Shown: in pieces, positions 1-5,981 of the stretch
How positions within the stretch are numbered: position 1 is the stretch's first letter
Layout: each line of letters starts with the position of its first letter
NCBI GenBank assembly: GCA_964609385.1
Contig: CAZSSM010000131.1
Coordinates: forward strand, 1-13,225
Source of the DNA: CAZSSM01 sp964609385
Lineage (GTDB): Bacteria > Planctomycetota > Planctomycetia > Isosphaerales > Isosphaeraceae
Length of the DNA: 13,225 bases
Reading direction: 5' to 3'
Notes under the pieces: generated by a model
Told to the model about the DNA's origin: nothing
The model's database searches: none
Seen by the model: only the letters and a program-made list of their open reading frames with translations
Program-made: the position numbers and the translations under genes

Positions 1-1
1 T

Positions 2-538
2 CAATCCTCGGTTGTTCCCCCGTCCGATCGGCACCAATCGGGATGGACGATCGACCAGATCCGTCGAATCCTGCCGCACCGCTACCCGTTCCTGCTGGTC
101 GATCGGGTCGATCATGTGGAACCGGGCCGTCGGATCGTGGCGATCAAGAACGTCAGCGTCAACGAGCCGTACTTCCAAGGGCACTGGCCGGACCGACCCG
201 TGATGCCAGGCGTCTTGATCGTCGAGGCGTTGGCGCAGGCAGCGGGCCTCTTATACGCCTCGGGACTTGCCTCCCTGCCCGATGACGCGTCGGGTCGGCA
301 GGCCTGCCTGATTGTGGGTCTGGACCGGACACGACTCCGACGCCCAATCGTGCCCGGGGACCGCGTCCACCTCGAAGCCGAGATCCAACGGAGGCGGCTG
401 GGGGCCTTCGAGACCCATTGCCGCGCCCTGGTCGACGGTCAGGTCGCCGCCGAGACGCGGATCCGGTTCGTCGTCGTGCCCGAGAGCCAACTGGATCGTC
501 CGGCTGCCGCCGTGCCTCCCGACATCGAGGCCGCCTGA
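2..538 (+). CDS. fabZ: 3-hydroxyacyl-ACP dehydratase FabZ, 5' end outside the window
   Basis: FabZ dehydrates (3R)-hydroxyacyl-ACP to trans-2-enoyl-ACP in the cytoplasmic type II fatty acid cycle. The frame is open from base 2 with no start codon, so the gene begins upstream; 178 residues lie inside. It shows the family block LPHRYPFLLVDRV (window residues 24-36) and YFQGHWPDRPVMPGVLIVEA, which carries the expected catalytic histidine (residue 61) and glutamate (residue 75) of the hot-dog fold. The ATG at 116 lies after the first conserved block and cannot be the true start. Twenty-four residues precede LPHRYPF, more than in the E. coli protein, and the first part is Pro/Ser-rich. This allows either a long N-terminus or a fusion such as the LpxC-FabZ proteins known in some bacteria. 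It is followed after 105 bp by a Gfo/Idh dehydrogenase on the same strand. Family assignment is very secure. Confidence 0.95.
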   Translation, partial: QSSVVPPSDRHQSGWTIDQIRRILPHRYPFLLVDRVDHVEPGRRIVAIKNVSVNEPYFQGHWPDRPVMPGVLIVEALAQAAGLLYASGLASLPDDASGRQACLIVGLDRTRLRRPIVPGDRVHLEAEIQRRRLGAFETHCRALVDGQVAAETRIRFVVVPESQLDRPAAAVPPDIEAA

Positions 539-643
539 GACACATCGGCCAAAAAACGCCTGTGGAATATATCGCCTCTCTCTTTCTGAAGTGTTTTTTC
601 GCTCGACTCCTCACTTGTCCCGCCATGGAAAGGCCTGGATTCG
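539..643 (+). other. intergenic spacer between fabZ and the Gfo/Idh gene
   Basis: This 105-bp spacer is clearly more AT-rich than its flanks, with a run of six A near 551-556 and six T at 594-599. Those runs could pair, but the loop would be over 30 nt, so I do not call a terminator. A TATATC stretch at 568-573 has no good -35 partner. An AAGG close to the downstream ATG at 644 may act as a weak ribosome binding site. Whether the two genes are co-transcribed cannot be decided from sequence alone. Confidence 0.4.
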
Positions 644-1732
644 ATGACTCCGCTCCGGATGGCTGTGATCGGTGTTGGTCACCTGGGTCGTCACCACGCG
701 CGGATCTTAGCCGCAGACCCTCGGGTCTGCTTGGTCGCAGTGGTGGACACGCGTCTCGAACAGGCCGAGGCGGTCGCCGCACGTTGTGGCGAACCGACCC
801 GCGTCGTGACCGACTATCGCACGCTGCTCGACCCAACATCGGCGTTCGGGCCGCTCGACGCGGTCGTGGTGGCCGTGCCGACGACCTGGCATACCGAGGT
901 GGCCGGCGCGTTCCTGGAGCGCGGAATCGCCGCATTGGTCGAGAAGCCGCTGGCCCGGACCGCCGATGAGGCCGAGCATCTGGTCACTTTGGCCGAGCGG
1001 AACCGGACGACGCTTCAGGTCGGGCACATCGAGCGGTTCAACCCGGCCCTGCAAGCCGTCGTCGCCTCGAAGGTCCGCCCGCGCTACCTGGAGGCCGAGC
1101 GCCGCGGAATCTACACGTTCCGATCCACCGACATCGGGGTCGTCTTCGACCTGATGGTCCACGACCTAGACATCGTGGCCAGCCTGGTGCCGAGCCCGGT
1201 TCGCTCGGTTGAGGCGGTCGGGCTCCGCGTCCTCAGCGACTTCGAGGATGTGGCCAACGCGCGGATCCAATTCGAAGACGGGACCGTCGCGACCGTCACG
1301 GCGAACCGAACCAGTTACGTGCCAGCCCGGACCCTCCGGATCTGGAGCGACCAGGGATACCTCCGGCTCGACTTCGCCCAACGGTCCGGCACGATCGTTC
1401 GGCCCACCGAAGCGCTCCGTCGTCGCGACCTGGGCCTCGATGGGATCGACATCCGGAACGCCGATCAGGTCCGCGCGCATCTCTTCGGCACATTGCTCGA
1501 GGTCGACCACGTCGAGGCGGGGGACCTCCTGGGTGCCGAGGCCGATCGCGAACCGCTCGCCCTGGAATTGGACGACTTCGTTGAGGCGATCCGGACCGGG
1601 CGACGACCGCGCGTCGACGGCCATGACGGGCTCCGCGCCGTCCGGTTGGCCGAACAGGTGCTGCAGAGCATGCAACAGCACGCCTGGGCCGACGCCGAGT
1701 CCGATCCGCCGAAGCTGGCCCAAGCCGGTTGA
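644..1732 (+). CDS. Gfo/Idh/MocA family NAD(P)-dependent oxidoreductase
   Basis: A 362-residue cytoplasmic dehydrogenase, typical in length for the family. The N-terminal Rossmann fold starts at once with MAVIGVGHLGRHHA (residues 6-19), whose GxGxxG-like loop binds NAD(P). The family lysine motif EKPLA is at residues 100-104. The second domain has VGHIERFNPA (126-135) and a DLMVHDLDI block (169-177) that carries the likely catalytic or substrate-contacting His173/Asp174. These enzymes oxidise or reduce a sugar hydroxyl. Its place just after fabZ recalls the GnnA UDP-GlcNAc 3-dehydrogenases encoded near lpxA, which prepare the diamino sugar of some lipid A types; here that is inference, since no gnnB transaminase or lpxA is visible. 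The start is the first ATG ahead of the Rossmann strand. The family is certain, the substrate is not. Confidence 0.92.
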   Translation: MTPLRMAVIGVGHLGRHHARILAADPRVCLVAVVDTRLEQAEAVAARCGEPTRVVTDYRTLLDPTSAFGPLDAVVVAVPTTWHTEVAGAFLERGIAALVEKPLARTADEAEHLVTLAERNRTTLQVGHIERFNPALQAVVASKVRPRYLEAERRGIYTFRSTDIGVVFDLMVHDLDIVASLVPSPVRSVEAVGLRVLSDFEDVANARIQFEDGTVATVTANRTSYVPARTLRIWSDQGYLRLDFAQRSGTIVRPTEALRRRDLGLDGIDIRNADQVRAHLFGTLLEVDHVEAGDLLGAEADREPLALELDDFVEAIRTGRRPRVDGHDGLRAVRLAEQVLQSMQQHAWADAESDPPKLAQAG

Positions 1733-1756
1733 GTCACGCCCAAGGCGAGGCCGTCC

Positions 1757-1788
1757 GAGGTCTCGATCCCTTAATCGATCGAGACCTC
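1757..1788. terminator. 12-bp perfect hairpin between convergent genes, possible bidirectional terminator
   Basis: The arm GAGGTCTCGATC at 1757-1768 is exactly complementary to GATCGAGACCTC at 1777-1788, with an 8-base loop. It sits in the 74-bp gap between the stop of the Gfo/Idh gene (1732) and the stop of the convergent isomerase gene (1807), where a terminator shared by both strands is expected. Neither side has a T-tract, so it is not a classical intrinsic terminator; it may stop polymerase weakly, aid Rho-dependent ending or protect the mRNA 3' ends. Confidence 0.55.
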
Positions 1789-1806
1789 AAGTGAAGTCGA
1801 TTCGGG

Positions 1807-2736
1807 TCAATCGAGCAACGCGATGAGTTCGGCCGCATGTCCGGGGATGGCCTCGCGCGGTTCGGCGGCGCCTTCGTATTCCAGGACAACATAGCCGGAG
1901 TACTGGACGTTGCGGAGCATGGCTACGAGGCGCGGGATGTCGGCCGGCTCCTTGTCCTGGCCACGCCGACGAATCTCGATCTTGACCTGAACGTTGACCG
2001 CGTAAGGGGCGAGCTTCTCGAGGTCGCCGTAGGGGGCGTCCGTCCGGAAGTTACCGGTGTCGAGGTTGACACCGAAGTTGGGGTGGTCGATGGCGCGGAC
2101 GATCCGAAGCATCTGGTCGGCCTCGGCGGTGACGCCACCGTGGTTCTCCAGGGCGAGAACGACGCCGTATTGCTCGGCGTAGGGCAGGACCTCCTCGAAT
2201 CCGGCGATGGCGCGCTCGACGGCGGCCGATTCCTCGTCGCCTTTGGGGACCCGCCCGGCGAAGAAGCGGATCACCGGAGCGCCAAGGATCGCCGCGTTCT
2301 CGATCCAGGTCTTGGCGTTGCGGATCTGATTCTGACGTGCTGGCCCGTCGGGCAAGCAGAAGTCATTGCCGATGGCCGTGCCGGAGATGTCCAAGCCGCG
2401 ACGGAAGGCATGCCGCTTGAGCCGGACCAGATACCCTCGATCGACGTTGGGCGGGAAGTAGTAGGAGGTCGGCTCGACGGCATCAAGGCCCATCGTGGCG
2501 GCCAGATCGACGAAGTCGAAGAGGTTCATCTCAGGCGAGTCGCCCTGGAGATACTTGCGATAGGAGTAGGCGGCGATGCTCGACTTGAAATGGCTGGGAC
2601 CGAGGCGAGGGACCGGATCCATGGCCGCTCCGGCGGTCCGAGCCATCAGGCCGCAACTGGCTAGGCCGAGGGTCGCCGCGGTGGCCTGGCCGATCCAGGT
2701 CCGTCGCGTCGAAGGGCGGGATTGAGGGGCTCGCAT
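1807..2736 (-). CDS. Tat-exported sugar phosphate isomerase/epimerase-like TIM-barrel protein
   Basis: A 309-residue protein of the xylose-isomerase-like / AP endonuclease 2 TIM-barrel superfamily. A twin-arginine leader is visible: TRRTWIGQA (10-18) followed by a hydrophobic stretch to about residue 30. The leader also holds LASC (25-28), which fits a lipobox, while TAGAA (34-38) fits a signal peptidase I site, so soluble periplasmic or lipid-anchored forms are both possible. Likely metal ligands are Glu88 (AVEP), Glu197/His199 (LALENHGG), Asp226 (NLDTGNF) and Glu286 or Glu288 (VLEYEG). Members isomerise or epimerise sugars and inositols; exported copies are abundant in planctomycetes, and their substrates are mostly unknown. 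The ATG at 2736 follows AGGAG with 6-nt spacing. It lies 156 bp downstream of the SGNH gene on the same strand but has its own ribosome binding site. Confidence 0.88.
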   Translation of the reverse strand: MRAPQSRPSTRRTWIGQATAATLGLASCGLMARTAGAAMDPVPRLGPSHFKSSIAAYSYRKYLQGDSPEMNLFDFVDLAATMGLDAVEPTSYYFPPNVDRGYLVRLKRHAFRRGLDISGTAIGNDFCLPDGPARQNQIRNAKTWIENAAILGAPVIRFFAGRVPKGDEESAAVERAIAGFEEVLPYAEQYGVVLALENHGGVTAEADQMLRIVRAIDHPNFGVNLDTGNFRTDAPYGDLEKLAPYAVNVQVKIEIRRRGQDKEPADIPRLVAMLRNVQYSGYVVLEYEGAAEPREAIPGHAAELIALLD

Positions 2737-2742
2737 CGCAGT

Positions 2743-2747
2743 CTCCT
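2743..2747 (-). promoter_or_regulatory. ribosome binding site of the isomerase-like gene
   Basis: AGGAG read on the minus strand lies 6 nt before the ATG at 2736. It supports this start, which keeps the complete twin-arginine leader. Confidence 0.7.
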
Positions 2748-2892
2748 GTGGTGTTGGTCGGGGTCGGATGGCGGGTCGGTCGGAGTGGCGGGCACGCGGG
2801 CCGGACCGGATCGCGGGAGCGTCAACGGTCGTCGCCGGTCTTTGGTATTACACCATGAGGACGAAGCCCAAGCCATCCATCGTCGAACCGGA

Positions 2893-4230
2893 TCAAGAGC
2901 ATTGCGTCTCCTGAGGCTCCGGATCCCAGAGGCAAGCACCATCGGGGACGTCGATCGATTCCTCGTCCGGATCCTTCCCGTCCGGCTTCTCAGGAGGCAT
3001 GAACACATCCCAATCGTCGAGGGGCTCGAGGATCGCGCTGGGGGTGATGGCCCGGACCTCGCCATCGGATCGGGAGGCGGTCGTCCGGTACCCGGCCTCA
3101 TAGACGAGAATCCCACGACGAACCGTTTCGAGGTAGTCGTGGAGCATCCCCGAGTCGAGGAGCACGCCCCGGACCAGCGGGGGCGTGCCGTCGACATTGG
3201 GTGGCCTCGAGGCGTCCTGTCCAATCCGATCGGGCTTGGCGTCGGTGGGCTCGTCCTGGTCGAGGATCTGCCGGAGGACGCTGTGTCCGACCTTGGGCGA
3301 GAAGTGAGTGAAGTCGAAGAAGTAGCGATCCTGGTGGACCAAGGTCTCCTCGACCGGTGTCGTCTCCAGGGTGGCCACCGCTGGCGCGGTGAAGTCCGAT
3401 TCGGGGAGGGGCGGTTGGGCGTGCTCGGCTATTCGGACGACCGCGCCGAGCCAATAGCTGTTGTGGGGCCAGCGGTCGACCTCGTCGACCAAGGAGAGCA
3501 ACTCATAGTGCTCGGGCAGGATGACGAAGACGAGCTGGACACCCCGGTCTTGGCAACGCTCGACGATGGCCCGGAGGTCGTCGAGCCGAGTCTCTAAGGT
3601 CGACCAATCGCCGGCTAGTTCGTATGAGCGATAGTGTTCATCCATCATCTGCCAGTGCTGCACCGCGGTCTGTCGCGAGACCAGGTGGCCTCGACAGACG
3701 ACGCGACGCGGGCGAAAGAACAAGCTCCGAATCGATCGTTCGGTGACCGAATTATTGATCAGGTTGTGTAAGTAATATTTCGGGATATTCTGGCGTGGAT
3801 TGAAGCGCGAGACCAGGAACTCGTCCTTCGGCTTGAGCCAACTCAGACACATGCGGAGCCCGAGCCCGAGCATGACGGTCTCGAGTTCCGGGTTGGTCCG
3901 GACGGCGAAGTCGACGATCTGTCGGCACTCGCGGAGGGTGGCGGCTCGATGGGCCAGGACATAGCCGCTGTAGGATTTCAAGAGCGAATCGTTCTGAGGA
4001 ATCCCCACGATCGGCCGCGAGTCCCCGACCCAGACCAGCGATGGCTCCCGCTTGAGGTAAGCCTCAGCGCGGACCGTCGGCGGCCATCGCAGGGCCACCG
4101 GAGGGATCGGCCGCGGCTCCGCCCTGAAGACGCGCATCGGATCGACCCAGATGTTGAAGCCGGCGATCGCCAGGACCATCAGGGCCAGAGCCCCCAGGTG
4201 CCACTGACCGTAAGCACGAAATGGAGACAT
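2893..4230 (-). CDS. membrane-anchored SGNH-fold protein, partner of the MBOAT O-acyltransferase
   Basis: A 445-residue protein with one N-terminal membrane segment (about residues 10-28), placing the rest outside the cytoplasmic membrane. Block I reads VWVGDSRP (67-73) with candidate nucleophile Ser71; the closing block DFTHFSP (306-312) supplies Asp306 and His309. This is the canonical, non-permuted SGNH order; AlgX/AlgJ proteins have the D-x-H motif ahead of the serine. A roughly 130-residue tail follows the His block and ends acidic and Pro-rich. The MBOAT gene lies just upstream, so the pair probably O-acetylates an exported glycan: the MBOAT protein passes acyl groups across the membrane and this enzyme places them. 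The frame stays open to an ATG at 4290 that directly abuts the MBOAT stop, but that ATG has no ribosome binding site, whereas 4230 has AGGAG at 8 nt; I prefer 4230. The glycan is unknown. Confidence 0.82.
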   Translation of the reverse strand: MSPFRAYGQWHLGALALMVLAIAGFNIWVDPMRVFRAEPRPIPPVALRWPPTVRAEAYLKREPSLVWVGDSRPIVGIPQNDSLLKSYSGYVLAHRAATLRECRQIVDFAVRTNPELETVMLGLGLRMCLSWLKPKDEFLVSRFNPRQNIPKYYLHNLINNSVTERSIRSLFFRPRRVVCRGHLVSRQTAVQHWQMMDEHYRSYELAGDWSTLETRLDDLRAIVERCQDRGVQLVFVILPEHYELLSLVDEVDRWPHNSYWLGAVVRIAEHAQPPLPESDFTAPAVATLETTPVEETLVHQDRYFFDFTHFSPKVGHSVLRQILDQDEPTDAKPDRIGQDASRPPNVDGTPPLVRGVLLDSGMLHDYLETVRRGILVYEAGYRTTASRSDGEVRAITPSAILEPLDDWDVFMPPEKPDGKDPDEESIDVPDGACLWDPEPQETQCS

Positions 4231-4238
4231 CGAGGTAA

Positions 4239-4243
4239 CTCCT
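4239..4243 (-). promoter_or_regulatory. ribosome binding site that sets the SGNH gene start
   Basis: AGGAG on the minus strand, 8 nt before the ATG at 4230. It argues for this start over the in-frame ATG at 4290, which has no Shine-Dalgarno match and would add 20 polar residues ahead of the membrane anchor. Confidence 0.75.
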
Positions 4244-4290
4244 ACAATTCGGAAATGATCGATCGATGTGTGTCCGGGATTTCCTGACAT

Positions 4291-5808
4291 TCAGAACTGA
4301 AAATAGATAAATTTCGAGACTTTACTCAAGCTAGCTAAGCAGGCGATGAGTAGTGAAGCGATCAGGACGGCCCAGACCGCGTTGGGTCGCCAGCAGAGCC
4401 CTTTGAGCAGGGCTGGGCAGTCGTCGGCCAGCTCGGTACGTCGGACGTGCAGGGCCGGTCGGTAGCGGCGCATGATCTGCTGAGTGTTGGGCGCGAACAG
4501 GGCGATGGCCATCAACGCGACGATGAAGATCCAATCCCAGAGGAAGGGGTCGAGGAACAACGCGCCAGGTTCAACCGGCTTGTCGAACTGGTCCGGAGCC
4601 TCGGGTCTGGTCATGCCGTCGAGGAAAGCCAAAGCGCCTTGGAGACTCTCGGCCCGGAAGAAGACCCAGGCCACGACGATCAGAACAAACGTCAAGGCGC
4701 GGCCGCTCCAACGACCCAGCGGTCCCGGCGTCCCCTCCGCACCGAGGACTCGACGCCAGGCATGGTTAACTATTAAATAGATCCCATGGATCAAACCCCA
4801 GATCACGAACGTCCAGCTCGCGCCGTGCCAGAGCCCACCTAGAATCATCGTCATCAGCAGGTTGGCGTCGCGCCGCGAACGGCCACGACGGTTACCGCCG
4901 AGCAACCCGATGTAGAGGTAATCTCGGAGGAACCGCGAGAGCGTGATGTGCCATCGACGCCAGAACTCAACGATGTCCCAGGCCTTGTACGGCGATCGGA
5001 AATTGATCGGCAGCCGGATCCCGAAGATCCGCGCCAAGCCGATCGCCATGTCCGAATAGCCCGAGAAATCGAAGTAAATGAACAAGGTATAGGCCAAGGC
5101 CCCGCGCCAAGCCTCGTCGAAGCCTGGCGTCCGACCTGATTCGGCGACGGCGAAGATCGGGTCGGAGATCGCCGCCATCGGATCGGCCAGCAGCAGCTTC
5201 TTGCCCAGCCCGATCGCGAAGATTGTCAGTCCGATCGTGAAGTCCCGGCTGGAGAACCGACCCGAACTCGGACGCGCGAACTGAGGCAACATTTCTTTGT
5301 GATGGACGATCGGCCCGGCGATCAATTGTGGGAAGAACGTCACGAACAAGGCGTAGTCGACCGGACTGTAATCTTCGGTCGGCTCCCGCGCGACGTCGAC
5401 CAGATAAGCGATCTGCTGGAACGTGTAGAACGAGATCCCGATCGGTAGGGCGATCGCCGCCGGCTCCCAGTGGGAGCCGAAGAGCGGGTTGAGGTTCGCC
5501 GCCAAGAACCCCGCATATTTGAAATAGCCGAGCCAGAGCAGGTTGAGCGTCACGCCCAAAGCCAAGAGCGGGCGAGCCGTCGGAGTCCCGCGTCGGATCC
5601 GGAGCCATCGGCCAAGCAGGAAATTGATCAGGATCATCATGTAGATCGCCGGTAACTGTCGGGGGTCCCACCAGCCGTAGAAGATCCCCGAGGCGATCGT
5701 CAACCAAACGATCCCGGCGTGACGACCGCCCAAGCGGATCATCACGCTGAAGCCCACGATCACTAGCGGCAGAAAAATCAGCAAGAACACATACGAATTG
5801 AAGAGCAT
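4291..5808 (-). CDS. MBOAT family membrane-bound O-acyltransferase (AlgI/PatA-like)
   Basis: A 505-residue polytopic membrane protein of the AlgI/PatA/DltB class. It opens with MLFNSYVFLLIFLPL, a very typical N-terminus, and ends in KFIYFQF, the equally typical C-terminus. The core shows YFDFSGYSDMAIGLARIFG, WRRWHITLSRFLRDYLYI and GGLWHGASWTFVIWG; the histidine of the last motif (about residue 328) is the expected catalytic one. The family takes an acyl group, usually acetyl, from a cytoplasmic donor to an exported polymer or a partner enzyme. The frame is open to 5934, but the extra 42 residues lack family features and the ATG at 5808 has GAGG 5 nt upstream, so I start there. The SGNH partner follows 60 bp downstream on the same strand, an operon. 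Alginate itself is not implied: no other alginate genes are present. Confidence 0.93.
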   Translation of the reverse strand: MLFNSYVFLLIFLPLVIVGFSVMIRLGGRHAGIVWLTIASGIFYGWWDPRQLPAIYMMILINFLLGRWLRIRRGTPTARPLLALGVTLNLLWLGYFKYAGFLAANLNPLFGSHWEPAAIALPIGISFYTFQQIAYLVDVAREPTEDYSPVDYALFVTFFPQLIAGPIVHHKEMLPQFARPSSGRFSSRDFTIGLTIFAIGLGKKLLLADPMAAISDPIFAVAESGRTPGFDEAWRGALAYTLFIYFDFSGYSDMAIGLARIFGIRLPINFRSPYKAWDIVEFWRRWHITLSRFLRDYLYIGLLGGNRRGRSRRDANLLMTMILGGLWHGASWTFVIWGLIHGIYLIVNHAWRRVLGAEGTPGPLGRWSGRALTFVLIVVAWVFFRAESLQGALAFLDGMTRPEAPDQFDKPVEPGALFLDPFLWDWIFIVALMAIALFAPNTQQIMRRYRPALHVRRTELADDCPALLKGLCWRPNAVWAVLIASLLIACLASLSKVSKFIYFQF

Positions 5809-5981
5809 CACAGCCTCGACGTTGAGCACCACGACCTCGAGCGAATCCCACGTCCTTACGACCCACTCGGCAATCCGATAGACTCGAAGATCACGCGAAC
5901 CGAACCGACCTTGCGATTTCGGATCCCGACACAACCTTCTTCACCGATCGCATCATGACACCGTGATCTCTGGAACCGATC
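5809..5981. promoter_or_regulatory. divergent intergenic region between the MBOAT and hydrolase genes
   Basis: This 173-bp gap separates two divergently read genes and must hold the promoter for the O-acetylation operon and probably that of the hydrolase. I found no convincing -35/-10 pair, operator palindrome or riboswitch in it. GAGG at 5814-5817 on the minus strand is the probable ribosome binding site of the MBOAT gene; a weak GGAA lies ahead of the hydrolase ATG. Confidence 0.5.

Noticed and set aside
545..600. A promoter or intrinsic terminator between fabZ and the Gfo/Idh gene
   Set aside because: TATATC at 568-573 lacks a -35 partner, and the A-run and T-run would enclose a loop over 30 nt without a GC stem.
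2893..4230. Assigning the SGNH protein as AlgX or AlgJ
   Set aside because: Those proteins have a permuted motif order with D-x-H before the serine motif; here the GDS motif comes first, and no other alginate genes are present.
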